From assembly GCA_027704905.1 (NCBI GenBank), contig CM051004.1, forward strand, positions 9,117,121 through 9,181,120: DNA of 64,000 bases, in the 5' to 3' direction. This DNA is from Muraenolepis orangiensis. Taxonomy: Eukaryota; Chordata; Actinopteri; Gadiformes; Muraenolepididae. Positions within the stretch are counted from its first letter, which is position 1; the number at the start of each line of letters is the position of its first letter. The notes under the pieces are model-generated. The model was not told the DNA's origin and made no database searches. It saw only the letters and a program-made list of their open reading frames with translations. Below are positions 10,760 to 36,400 of the stretch, piece after piece. The translations under genes and the position numbers were made by a program.

Positions 10760-10865
10760 GTTAGACTGAAACCGTTTCAGTCTAACCTGTTCTGAGGACG
10801 ACTCGACAATTCGACTTAAACGATTTCACGTTTCAGTGAAACGTGAAATCGTTGAAGTCGAATTG
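10741..10865. repeat. Two adjacent near-perfect palindromes
   Basis: Palindrome 1 has 31-nt arms (10741-10771 and 10775-10805) around CCG with no mismatch. Palindrome 2 has 29-nt arms (10807-10835 and 10837-10865) around one G with a single mismatch. Copy B has no inverted copies here, only a single forward stretch (about 26584-26641). Confidence 0.95.
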
Positions 10866-11299
10866 TGCAAACCCAAGTTCAGCCGCATCGCAAATTCCAG
10901 GAAATGTCGAGGATGCATGGCCTCTGTTTTGCACGTATTTGCTTGTTTGACATGCATGTGTGCACGTTGCACATGAATAGCGATCTGATCCCCAATGTGT
11001 TGCACTGTCGATATTTCGGAGAGAGGTGGAGTTGTATTGGAGTTATAGCTCGTATGTGATGATTTTAATAAGCATGTGGGTATGTTCATACAGGGTTAAA
11101 CCAGGGTTAAAATAACTAATAGGCCTGACTCATTAGCTGCTTTACGTCGATTACCTTTACAGGAAGAAGAAGAAGAAAAAGAAAGAAACTAGTGAGATGA
11201 GCAGAAGTATGTAATTTTTTCCAAAATCCGCTCACTTGTTTGAGACAAGTGTACAGTCATAGGTATTGTCTTCTCTGTCTTTTGGTCACACGTTCCAAT

Positions 11300-11410
<111 letters not shown>

Positions 11411-11592
11411 AAGAGAAGGCCTCTTTCCGAGTCACACCACACCTTGTGGTTAACTTCGACATAAAAAAAAGCTGAGGTACGAAACTCGCCTGACGTTTCA
11501 TTGCAGCCACAGTCAGATGCGAAGGCATGTGAAACGAATGCACTGAAACGCATGTAAGCAGGCGGAAAATGTGCTGTCTCCCCCCGCCTTTC

Positions 11593-24647
<13,055 letters not shown>

Positions 24648-25517
24648 CTCCTCAGATTATGTAGACAAATTATACAAAATAAAAACAGCATATGCATTAT
24701 TGCTAAAACTGCTATGGCATCTGTGGAATGTGGTTGGTGGCTGGTAATCAAGGCCCACAGGTTAAACAGGCTATCATCACACACACACTCAGGAACGCTT
24801 ACATGTAAACACATACCATCTGCTCTGCAATAAACTGGTTTATTCCTCATCATACTTTGTCTTGTTGTCGAGAGGAACCAAAAGAAGCCACTTAAGTGGC
24901 ATGTGGCAGGGGAGTCTGCCACCAGGTCATTCTGTTGTATCTGTAAATCAAATATTTGGAGTAGGATACATTTGCTATAACCAAGGCAATTGGCATGTAA
25001 TCAAGAGGCTAGATCAAGAGAACTTTTAAACAAAATCACAACAAACTGACCCTATCTGGGAGATTATTGCACAGTGTTTAATACGATTCTGAAATCCACA
25101 GAACACACAGTAGTTGAGATAAGCAGACCATCTGTTGGCTTTGCAGCATTTATAGAGAAAGAGAAAAAATGTGAAGAAAATGGGCTACCAAGAATTGAAC
25201 ATGATGCAGGAAGTGGTCACAAAACAGTAGATGGTAACCTAAATCCAGTCATACTAAAGGTTGCATACTAAGCAGACTTTGAATATGCTGATGTATAACA
25301 GAGAAAAGAAACATTTCAGATAAATGTGTGGAGAAGGTTACAACTTTTTATGCCTCGTGAGTCATCCTCTTAAATTATTAAATGGCACATTCTTATGAAT
25401 GGCATGGCAATATATGTCAAAGATCCCACAGAACCCACAGTCTCAGTATCTAATCAGTCTGACTCGGGCCAGGTGAGGCTGCTTAAACCAACCACCAACC
25501 ACACGTGATCCACATAC

Positions 25518-25664
25518 CGTGCCACGGCTGGTAGTTCATAGCAGTCGCGGCGCTGCCACCCTGTCCTCTGCTGGGCTCCACCAGTGATTGTACTGCTTGG
25601 CCACCGCCATCTTGGGTCAGCTGCATCATCTGCTGGGCCATTTCTTTCTTACTATCTTGTGTTT
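25518..25664 (-). CDS. Unidentified minus-strand candidate exon, copy B
   Basis: This is the same 147-nt candidate exon as 9683-9829, with both splice signals intact and an open frame. Confidence 0.4.
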
Positions 25665-26299
25665 CTAAGGAGAGAGAAAAACAACAGACAAACTTTTTGA
25701 TCTTATGAGCCTGGATTTGCAGTTGTGTTAGACATTTCCTATGGCAAATGCCCCACTGACAATACTAGACCCTAATAGTCACAATACATTAAGTGAATTA
25801 TATGGCAATCACGTTTGATTAAGCCAACCCTTTTACTTACGTGTAGATATGTATTAGGCCTATATTCTATTTTTAGGATGTTGCCGGGGAGAGGGAAGTT
25901 TGGAGTCCCCTGCTGAAGCTGCTACCTCCGCGACCCGATTACGGATAAGCGGGAGGAGATGGATGGATGGATGGATAAATAAAACATATAACAAGTGTGC
26001 ATGTACTGTTTTGTATCTTATGCTGTATCTTTTTTTACTTATTTTCATAACGTTTTTTTTATTCCAATAAAGCCCTTTCACTCTTGCTTGAGAGATAGAT
26101 CATGCTTAAAGGCAACAAAATATTATTTTATTTTTGATGGAAAACGTAGGCTTTTAAACTTTTAGAGTGTGTATTTATGTTTTTTTATTGCGGTAAACAG
26201 CAATAAAAAAAACATACAACGAATCATACAACATATGCAAACCAGTGCATTTATATACAGTACAAGACGATGTACAAATATAATATTATAATACTTATA

Positions 26300-26552
26300 C
26301 TAGGGGGTGTGACATACGTCGCTCACTCGTTGTGACGTCGTCTACGTTCGCAGCCTCGAAGCGCAGCGGAGGTCATCGCCGTGTCCACCAGAGTACAGTA
26401 CAACAACAACAACCAGGCGAATGGCTGACTTTGTTTCGACGGCTCGCTAAGAGGCTGAGGCTTGATGCGTTTCATGAATCATGAATGCGGCAATTATGTC
26501 AACGACCTTTTGCTAACACACACTTGGAAAAACATGCCCTGTGTGCTGGAAG
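26300..26552 (+). promoter_or_regulatory. klhl26 promoter region
   Basis: CpG-rich sequence immediately upstream of the klhl26 start contains TGACGTC at 26333-26339 and no clear TATA box, as in housekeeping-type promoters. The transcription start is not determined. Confidence 0.6.
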
Positions 26553-29500
26553 ATGGCGGAGTCGGATGGTGGGGATTTTACCTCGAGTCGTCCTCAGAAC
26601 AGGTGAGACTGAAACGTGCAAAATCGTTGAAGTCGAATTGTGCAAACCCAAGTTCAGCCGCATCGCAAATTCCAGGAAATGTCGAGGATGCATGGCCTCT
26701 GTTTTGCACGTATTTGCTTGTTTGACATGCATGTGTGCACGTTGCACATGAATAGCGATCTGATCCCCAATGTGTTGCACTGTCGATATTTCGGAGAGAG
26801 GTGGAGTTGTATTGGAGTTATAGCTCGTATGTGATGATTTTAATAAGCATGTGGGTATGTTCATACAGGGTTAAACCGGTGCGTTTTCTGGTTCACATTA
26901 GACGATGGTAGGATTGTATTAATTTGGTCGCCCTGATACCCTCACATTTTTCCCTAACTCATGCCCTGACTTTAGTAGCAAAAACCTCCTTAATAGTTCT
27001 GCATAACGTACATTATGGAGAACATATGTTGAAAGGTAACGACAATATGTATCCCTTAAATAATGCATGCAAGAAGGATTCAATGACATGTCAACGACAT
27101 GTGATGTCACGAAAACTTGAGTCGTATGCACAATGATGCATTTTTATATTTAAACACTGAATTATTTTATATGTTTGCATTTTGCATTAGGGTTCCTATC
27201 CCCTATCCCATTTCTCAATGTAATATTTATTATATATTTACATACCTACAACATCTGTATATATATATATATAGCACCAGTTTATGAAGCACTCTGATAG
27301 ACAGCAATTGTCATGTAGATACAAAGCAGATGGAAATACAATCAAAAGGGAGACAGAATGAGCATAAATGAGTAAGTTTAAGATGTACTTTATTATTCCC
27401 CATAGGGAGATTCTGTCCCTGCATTTGACCTGTTTACCAACAGTTTATTTGTCACATGTACAATGTACAGCCACATGTTATTGTCAGTTCCAAAGATGTG
27501 CTCAAAATTATAGAAATATACATTACAAAAAACAAAAATTCCAAAAACAGTACAAGTTACAAAATTACAAGAATGTACCCATCTTGACGTGCAAGGAGCA
27601 GTGGGCTGCCACACGGTAACTCAATGTAACCTAACTGTTCTGTTGGTCTTTGTAGTATGGCTGACAAGCACAGCGTCCTGCGCTGCACCTTCTCTGCCCC
27701 GACCCACAGTGCCGTCCTCCTGCAGGGCTTGTCGGCCCTCCGCTCCCGGGGCCAGCTGCTGGATGTGGTGCTGGCCGTCAACGAGGACCGTTTCCAGGTC
27801 CACAAAGCAGTGTTGGCCTCCTGCAGCGATTACTTCCGGTATGATCAAACCCCAGCCCCCCCCCCCCCCCCCCCTGCCGAATTGAGATCTTAACTTCTTG
27901 AAGTTTTATTTATTATTATCTTAGTTATGTAATGTAGTTAGTACCATTTAGATCAGGCATCTCGACTCCAAGGGAGAGCTGGACAAAATGGCAGCGTAAA
28001 TAGTTAGACATGGCAGGTGTGATGTTTGGTCTGGACAATGTTTCACCTTACAAGCGACTGTTGGTTTTTCAGATTGAAATGCCATGATAGGTGCCATGTG
28101 TTTGCTTGTTAGCCTTGGAGAGAGTTCCTAGATTTTGCTCCTTGTTTTGCAGAGCAATGTTCACGGGAGGTATGAGAGAATCGAACCAGGACACCATTGA
28201 ACTCCAGGGCTTGTCCGCCCGTGGCCTCAAGCACATCATTGACTTTGCCTACAGTTCAGAGGTCATTCTAGACCTGGACTGCATTCAGGATGTACTGGGA
28301 GCAGCCGTGTTCCTCCAGATGGTCCCTGTGGTGGAGCTCTGCGAGGAGTACCTCAAGTCAGCGATGAGTGTAGAGACCTGCTTGAACATTGGCCAGATGG
28401 CCACCTCTTTCAACCTGTCCTCCCTGAAGCAGTCGGTGGATGCCTTCACTTTCCGCCACTTCCTGCAAATTGCCACGGAGGAGGACTTCCTGCACATCCC
28501 CCTCGAGCGCCTCGTCTTCTTTCTGCGGAGCAACAAGCTGCAGAACTGCAACGAGATCGACCTCTTCCATGCCGCCATCCGCTGGCTGCAGCACGACGAG
28601 GCCCGCCGCGCCCAGGCCAGTGCCGTGCTCGGCCACGTGCGCTTCCCGCTTATGCGCTCCTCAGAGCTTGTGGACAGCGTGCAGACCGTGGGCATCATGG
28701 TGGAGGACGTGCTGTGTCGCCAGTATCTGCTGGAGGCATTCAACTACCAGATCCTTCCCTTCCGCCAGCATGAGATGCAGTCCCCAAGGACGCTGATCCG
28801 CTCGGAAGTCCCGTCGCTCATAACCTTCGGCGGGACGCCGTACACAGACAACGACCACACCGTGAGCACCAAGGTGTACCATCTTCCAGAGGCCGCGTCC
28901 CGCCAGTTCAAGGAGCTGACGGAGATGGAGTCGGGCGTCAGCCATGCTTGCGTGGCCGTCCTGGACAACTTTGTGTACGTGGTGGGCGGGCAGCACCTGC
29001 AGTACCGCAGCGGTGAGGGGGCGATGGACTGCTGCTTCCGCTACGACCCGCACCTCAACCAGTGGCTGCGTATCCAGGCCATGCAGGAGGGGCGCATCCA
29101 GTTCCAGCTCAATGTGCTGCAAGGGCAACTCTACGCCACCGGGGGGCGCAACCGCACAGGCAGCCTGTCCTCCGTGGAGTGCTACTGTCCGAAGAAGAAC
29201 GAGTGGAGCAACGTGGAGCCGCTGAAGCGCCGCATCTGGGGGCACGCCGGGGGAAGTCTTGGGGACAAGCTGTACGTCTCCGGGGGTTACGGGGTCTCCC
29301 TGGAGGACAAGAAGACCCTCCACTGCTACGATCCAGCAGCCGACCAATGGGAGTTCAGGGCCCCGATGAATGAGCCCAGGGTGCTGCATGCCATGATCAG
29401 CACCAAGGACCGCCTGTACGTCATGGGCGGGCGCATGGACCACGTGGATCGCTGCTTCGACGTGCTGGCCGTGGAGTATTACCTGGCCCTCAGCGACCAG

Positions 29501-29734
29501 TGGACCACCGTTAGTTCCATGCGCGCCGGACAGTCAGAGGCCGGCTGCTGTTTGCTCAACGGCAAGATTTACGTGGTGGGCGGCTACAACTGGCACCTTA
29601 ACAACGTCACCAGTATTGTGCAGGTGTACAACCCCGATGCCGACGAGTGGGAGAGGGATTTGCACTTCCCAGAGTCCTTTGCGGGCATTGCCTGTACGCC
29701 CATCGTACTTCCGCAGACTACTGCACAGCACTGA
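26553..29734 (+). CDS. klhl26: Kelch-like protein 26
   Basis: This is a BTB-BACK-Kelch protein, expected to act as a substrate adaptor for CUL3 ubiquitin ligases. The coding exons are 26553-26602, 27656-27838 and 28153-29734 (1815 nt, 604 residues; human about 615). Exon 1 gives MAESDGGDFTSSRPQN, joining to SMADKHSVLRCTFSAP, which matches the human N-terminus layout. BTB covers about residues 35-150 (QLLDVVLAVNEDRFQVHKAV, SDYFRAMFTGGM), BACK about 155-260 (NIGQMATSFNLSSL, FRHFLQ), and six Kelch blades the remainder (VVGGQHLQYRSGEGA, YATGGRNR, YVSGGYGV, YVMGGRMDHVDR, YVVGGYNW). ATG 26553 has a good context (AAGATGG). The protein ends IACTPIVLPQTTAQH. A poly-C run follows exon 2. The first exon and promoter are duplicated at 10462-10759. 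Confidence 0.97.
26878..27655 (+). other. klhl26 intron 1, unique part, with repeat at 27372-27570
   Basis: Sequence past the duplication breakpoint. It contains a short AT tract near 27260 and a non-LTR 3'-end type repeat ('tactttattattccccatag', 'ttatttgtcacatgtac'). The acceptor TTGGTCTTTGTAG lies at 27655. Confidence 0.5.
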
Positions 29735-32700
29735 CCCGTACGAGAAAAAAAAAACCTTAGTTGCTATGCCAACTGAATTCCTGGTGCTTTCGTGACCGCA
29801 GTCTGTTTGGAAGCCAGCTACAGTGGTCCTGATTTTGTGTGTTTGAGGATGATGACTATAGGACCAACCAATAGTTACTATCAATAGTAATCAGCACAGT
29901 TGGGATGTTATTTACTATTGAAGTGGGCCGAAAATAGGAATGTAAAAGCATTAAGGTATCATTTTAGTTAAAATGTTTGTCGTTGGTTGGGGGAGTTCAT
30001 TAATGCACTGCAGAGAGAAAGAGAGTGACCTACATACACTCGAGCAGGGGAATATAACCACATACTCATCAGGTCACTTCCAGCTGCATTGTCTCTTGAT
30101 ATGCACATGAAATGATGTGTTGTTTCTATTGCATGTGTTGCATTATATTCATGCAAGTATTATTATAAGCACAGTAAAACGTTAGCCAGAGAGAGCGTGA
30201 GAGAGAGAGAGCGTGAGAGAGAGAGAGCGTGAGAGAGAGAGCGTGAGAGAGAGAGAGCGTGAGAGAGAGAGAGAGCGTGAGAAGGGGTGAGAGGCTCTGT
30301 GTGGGCTGGACAGCACAACACAACATCGTCACAATTGTCACTTTTCAATCAATTTGTAGAGCATCAAACTTGATTCGTAACGTAGAAAGTGCAGTCACTA
30401 CAGGACTTACAAAAGGGCAGTTGAAAAGCGAGGTTGGATTAGGGTGGGATGGCTCCTGTTATCTTCTATTTTTGTTATCCGAAGGTTTAAATGAGGATGT
30501 GTTTCAGCCAGGGAATGGACAGAAAAAAGATCCAAAGGCCTTAGTGTAGTTTCAGCCCTGACGGAGGGTGGTTGTTATTGGGTCATGAGAACAGGGAAGG
30601 AGATTGGCTCTCTGCTAGTGTACAGAGTAAGGGGAGATACTCAATATTATTTATCAGTCTTCCTCAAACACTGTATTTACGTTGTTTCAATATTTCATGA
30701 TACAAAGGTTTTAGTTATTACGTGTATTTCTGCTCATTTAATTAGGACGAATGCAACAGCTGACAGCATATTCAATTGATTTATATGCTTAAAATCAATC
30801 AATTTTCAGTTCATAAAATGGTACTGTGAATTTATTTTTTGTTTTTCCATATGGTCCGGGTCTAATACAGAACAGAACAGGAACGTCTCCCTCACTGCAA
30901 GGCCTTTGGCCTCTCTAGAGAAGTAGAGTCTGACGTTAAATAATAAGAATAATGGCATAATGTCAGTAGTATGTCATAACAGAGAGCCTTAGCGGGGCCC
31001 AGTTTAAGGTGCTTCTCCAAACATACTCTGAACTACGTTTATGACTTGCATGTTACACTACTTCTGCTTCTAGAAACATTTTCTCCCAGCAACAGATTAA
31101 GACTGCAAATCCACTACTCAGTATTTTGGCCATTTATTTATTCCGTTTCATTTGATTGCTGACCAATTTTGTTAATTGTTATGGTTCTTTTAGGGTTTTG
31201 GTTGAGGCATAGTCTAATTCATTTCAGTTTTCTTCAAATTATAACCCTAAACCTTGCCACCAACCAAATTAACTTTTTGTATCTGTTTTATCTAACCTGT
31301 GACCATTTATCTCTTATCTATTGAAAGTGATGGACAACAGAATGTTAAAATAAACGTAACATATGCAGAGGGGTGTATCCACTACAGACCTAGCCAATAT
31401 AGTGTCAGGAACAAGTCTTAATATATAAATCTCAAGGTCGAATAATGAACTTAATCTTGGATATATTATAGGAGAGTGGTCTTACTCCCGTGCCCCTCGC
31501 TGTTTTGCGTAGTTTGTACTTCCTCTAAGGCCGAAATGTAATGTCACGCTAATTGGTCAGTGCTGGCCACATGAGTTTACGGTAGGCCATCTGCTTGAAG
31601 GAACAGAAGGACATCAACATACATTGTGTGAGATTGCAATTGATTTCATGCACACCTTGATGACCCGTAGTTACAGAATTTTAGGTCAGTTATGGATTTC
31701 TGTTAACCTTAAGTTTAGGATTTTTTTCAGCACTTACTGTGAGGTGTAATAGTGTATCTCATGATGTTAATTATGGGCACTGGCAGACCCATAATTAATT
31801 GTGAGTTACAACTTTTTTCGCCCCTTCTATTGCCACAACCCGAGACTTGTTTGGACTCGCCAGCTGTGAGACTTGACTGCTTTGAGACTCACATCTCTGT
31901 GGAAGAAATCTGATTAAAATCAAACAACACAACTCTCAAATATATATCCTTGCTTTACAGGTTTGATTTTTGTTCTCTCGTATATTGGTGCATATTGCAT
32001 CCCTAATGTTGCATTACTGCCATCTTCTGGATAAATGTTTCCCTTTGTCCATTCTCTCCCTACATAATATTTAATATTGTGTTTTACACATCAAATTAAA
32101 CCATCTCTAGCCTAATTAATCATCTAAATAATGACCCAAAACATTGTATTTGAGATCTGCAACGCTTATTGCAAATGTGTCCTTGTCCCACTTTTACTAT
32201 AAAGACATTAGACTTGACTTGGATTTGCACCCAAACACTTATAACAACAGACTTAAAGCAGCACTTAAGAGTTAGGTGCGAGTGAGTGAGTGAGTGAAAT
32301 ATCCTGTCCAGCACACCATCTTCTGTCTCTTACCGGCGGATGTATTTTGCGTCAAGGTGGAGGGTTTTACAATATGTTGTAGTGCAGTGCTGCACTTCAG
32401 GAAGCATTAAGCAAGAGTCGATTTGTCTGCATCTGCTGCCAACAGTAAAGTGGTTTCTATATTTAGCACATTACAGGTCACATAGAGTAGACCTGAGCGC
32501 ATTTTTTTTCTAAAAAGATTATATGTAGTATGCCGGTATGCCACTCTACCCTTTTTCATGAATTCACCCGTTTGCCTTAGTGTATTCTTGTCATGTTTTG
32601 TGTCTGTCCTAGTCTTGAAATAGCACCTATCGTTTAAGAATATGCATTATGAAGAAATCTGTAAACCAATGGAGAATGTAGCCTTGTGTCACTGTATGTT

Positions 32701-33359
32701 CATCCTTTTATTAAAGGTGTTCAGTGTCATTATGAATCTGGTTGTTTTCTGTATGTTCACCACAAATGAGAGTATTGCAAATAGCTTTCTTCTAGACATG
32801 AATTTACGTGACCGAACATTACTGTTGATAACAAATCAGTTTACTATTTTATTGGTTATTATGGATGAAGCATATATTTATATTAGCCTTTACTTGTAGA
32901 GGAACAGGAAAAATGTGTTCTGATCATTTAAAACCCATATGTAGGTGTGAATATAACTATCAATGTGATTTTAGCAGCATACGAGTGATGGACACATACA
33001 TTGGGTACATAACTACCACCGTGGCTTAATTATTACATTCAAGATCTTGAATATTACAACAGTTTATAAGATTCAACATTCAAAATAAAGAATCTTGAAT
33101 CTTATTATACCAGGAGTCACTGGAGGAGTTAAAAACAAGCCGGCTGTGCTGTAATAAGTACTCTAATGTACTCTAATGCTCGGATACTAATGTATCCGAG
33201 CAGAACTCGTCCGGAACAGGTGAATCACAGGTGATCATTGTAATCCTTGTGACATATGACCAGTGTCCTGCTGGACCCCATATTAAACCCAAAGAACCCG
33301 TCCAGTCCATGTGATCCTTGTGACATATGATCAGAGAGTGGTCCGCCAAAGCAGCAGTT
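29735..33359 (+). other. klhl26 3' region and klhl26-crtc1 intergenic
   Basis: No coding exon is recognised. Candidate polyadenylation signals are AATAAA at 31349-31354 and about 33083. A GA/GAGCGT minisatellite lies at 30188-30290. An 11-bp-arm hairpin lies at 33177-33202. A two-unit repeat containing 'tccttgtgacatatgacc' lies at about 33240-33335. The rest is AT-rich, probably a long 3' UTR followed by spacer. Confidence 0.5.
30188..30290. repeat. GA-rich minisatellite with GCGT interruptions
   Basis: Runs of GAGAGA are broken at regular spacing by GCGT. Confidence 0.9.
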
Positions 33360-33463
33360 CACCTGTACGAGCGTGCGTGATGACGTCGGCAGCCGCCACG
33401 CACTCACCACAGCGTGTTGCGTGCGTAACCACGTTCCATTGAGAAGAAGAGAGGGCAACAAAG
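33360..33463 (+). promoter_or_regulatory. crtc1 proximal promoter / 5' UTR with CRE
   Basis: GC-rich sequence upstream of the crtc1 ATG contains TGACGTC at 33381-33387, a half-plus CRE of the type bound by CREB, whose coactivator this gene encodes. Which part is transcribed is not known. Confidence 0.55.
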
Positions 33464-36400
33464 ATGGCGTCTTCGAACAACCCTCGCAAATTCAGCGAAA
33501 AAATCGCCCTGCACAACCAGAAACAGGCGGAGGAGACCGCCGCCTTCGAGGAGGTGATGAAGGACCTCAACATCACCAGAGCCGCACGGGTAAGACGCGT
33601 ATCCCCTTCATTTCAAACGTACTTTTGTGCGCTACGATGCTCTTCTTCGTGCTAGCTGGCGACACCGAGCCACCATCGCTAACCTTAAGCAGGTAAACAC
33701 AAGTTGGCGTTGACGTGTACAGTGGACTCTCTCTCTACACTTCAACATCGACTGGCAGAGATATACTCGTATAATTGAATCTTCCAGGCGTTGGTTGTGC
33801 CTGTGTTCCGTGTTATGACACCCCAGTGGGTTGCATACTAATAATGCAATGCAATGCTGCTGGCTGGCTCCACAAAGTGGCACCTGCGCTCCATCCCTTC
33901 ACTGTTATTATAAAGCAGTGTTATTGTTTTTTACAAATGTACCCCCCCTCCAAGGTCATTATTTTCAACCAAGTACCACCCCGTTCAACAGCACAATCAT
34001 TTTTGGGAGAGGGGGTGTAAATCAATCACTTTATTGTTATTGTTGTTTTTATGTTATTTTATTTTATTGTGTATAGTATTCTAATAGCATTGTGTTCTTG
34101 AATGTGAAGTAAGGATTCCATTGTACTTGTTGCAAAAGGCAAATACAATTATTGAATCTTGAATAAATTAAATACAAATAATGTGTGTGCATATTATTTG
34201 ATGGACATTGAATGGGTGTTGCAATTACTTCGGTTGTGAAAAAAAAGTACCCCCTGCGACCCTATAAAATACCCCTAGGGGTACGTGAACCCTCATTTGG
34301 GAACCACTGTGTCTGATGCATACAAACACCCAATGCCAGTGGCTACAATATATTGGGATTACAGTGACAACATGGAAAAAAACAGCATTATTAAAGACAA
34401 TGATTTACTCTTACTCAATGCAACTATCAAAACTTAAATCTTTTATCTATAATCACAATAATGTTGATATTTTTAAATGAATTTTCCCAGATTAGTATTT
34501 CAACAATCACTTCTGAACAGATGGGACTCATGGGACAGGTCAAGAACATTAATGGCATTGAAAAAATCATTAGTAATATTCACATGACAATATCTATAAG
34601 TCAATGTTCCTACATAATCATTATTGGTTGGAATGCATGTATATGGCCTTGTTCATATTACACACAAGTTGACACTAACATTTGAGAAAACATCATTGTT
34701 GTTGGCCTAATAATATAATATAAAGAGATGTGCAGCACCCAGCCCCCCCCGCCCCCCTGTTGTCACATGGAGCTGGAGTGACGTGAACGGTGCAAGTTGA
34801 CGACATGACCAGGGCCCAACTTTTATGTTTGAATCTGACTACAGTGTTTTAAAGTGACCCGAGTCCCCTCTTACTTGTGCTACAGGATCACATATGAAAA
34901 ACCATATAAATATGCCAAGTTGTCCCCAGAGGAAAAGCTGGTATTGCTTTTAACCAACAACCAAAGCAGACGACTTCACAAGGTCTTTCGTCAGATGTCT
35001 GTTGTCATTTGAACAAAACCATGAAACCCGTTCTTTGGGAATAGTCCATGCTATTGCAATCAATTCCCAGAGATGGAAAATGGCCCAACTAGTTGTTTTT
35101 CCCCAATATTGTATGTTACCCTGATCCGTTATCAGGTTTCACTCACTGAACCTCTGGAACATGCTATTAGCAGTCCAGTGAGTCACAGTGGTTCATTGTG
35201 AATCCACCCTATCCATTACTCTCCCTCGTCCATCTGTTAAATTTGCTATACTTTTAATTTACACACAAAGACGACAAGCTTTGTTTATTTTGTTTACCTG
35301 ACAATTACTTTGTGTTTCCATGTACCAGACCATTCACTCATGCTGTCATGCACCTTTTACTTTGCACAGCTGCAGTTACAGAAGACCCAGTATTTGCAGC
35401 TAGGGCAGAATCGTGGACAGTACTATGGAGGCTCACTGCCCAATGTCAATCAGATTGGGAATGGCAACATTGACCTGCCTTTTCAGGTGAGCCCCTAGCT
35501 TCTCTCAGCTGGTAACCCTCTGTTTTGTCAATGACCAATACAAGCAGTTAGTATTTAGACATGTGTGGATTTGATTTGGTTAAGTTGCGTTCATGCCACT
35601 CCAGGAGTGGTGTGTTGTTATCTTTCGTAGTAACGCCTGTTTGGCAGAACTGTACAAACTTCCAGCGTTCCCTCTTCAGCTTTCCTTGTTTAATTCCCTA
35701 ATTAAGTATCTGAACTGAAACACACCAGGGTTTAGGACCGCTGCCAGTTGACACAGCATAAGGAAACCCCACCTCCCCATCAACAACTGTAATAATCAGA
35801 TAATAAACCTAAAGAGACTATCATTGGCATTGCTTGTCATGGCTTTCCATCTTGAAAAAACATTAACCAGTTCAAGCATCAGTACAGCCCCTCCCCTCCC
35901 TCCCATATAGCTCATTTGGAAAATTAAAACATTGTTGCTCCATTGATACCGAGAAGCCATGTTGACGGGTGGGTGTGTGTTGTTTTTTTTTAGTTTTTTT
36001 TTAGCTGTGTGTGAGTTTGCTGGTCCTGACTCGGGTGTGTGTGTTCACTGCAGAACTCTGTGCTGGACACCAGCCGCAGCACCAGACACCACGGGTTGGT
36101 GGACCGCGTGTACCGTGACAGAAACCGCCTCACATCTCCCCACCGCAGGCCCTCCTCCGTGGACAAACATGGCCGGCAGATATCCTCGTTGTGTGCGTCT
36201 GTGCGTGCGTGTGTCGTGGAGTCATTCTCAGTGTCATGTCAATGTGGTTTTCAATGTTGTGGACCCTCACCCATGGTTGGATTGGCTCTGTGTTTAATCC
36301 AGCATTGAAAGTCAAATGGTTGTATATTCATTATCAGCCAATGCACATGAAACATTTTTTACTTTGAGCGATGAATTTGAATGTAGCTCCCATTACTTTA

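Larger units (their letters stand above)
1..11102 (+). repeat. Tandem segmental duplication, copy A (right part)
   Basis: This stretch is near-identical to 15854-26877 over receptor exons 5-14, all introns and their transposons, a minus-strand candidate exon and the klhl26 promoter plus first exon. The register between copies drifts from 15853 to about 15840 and then less through small indels: pentanucleotide number, GAT number, a 15-nt exon insertion, and a palindrome pair present here only. Similarity stops at 11102, where copy B continues into klhl26 intron 1. The unit therefore began about 4.75 kb left of the window. Confidence 0.95.

Noticed and set aside
26462..26751. Two overlapping plus frames of 87-88 residues around klhl26 exon 1
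   Set aside because: They differ in frame from the klhl26 start and resemble no known protein; the exon 1 match to KLHL26 explains the region.
28091..28152. Start of klhl26 exon 3 frame at 28091
   Set aside because: The 62 bases before 28153 are intronic; the acceptor TTTTGCAG and the SDYFR-AMFTGG join fix the exon start.
28285..29443. Long minus-strand and alternate-frame open stretches over klhl26
   Set aside because: They are shadows of the GC-rich klhl26 coding exon; no family match.
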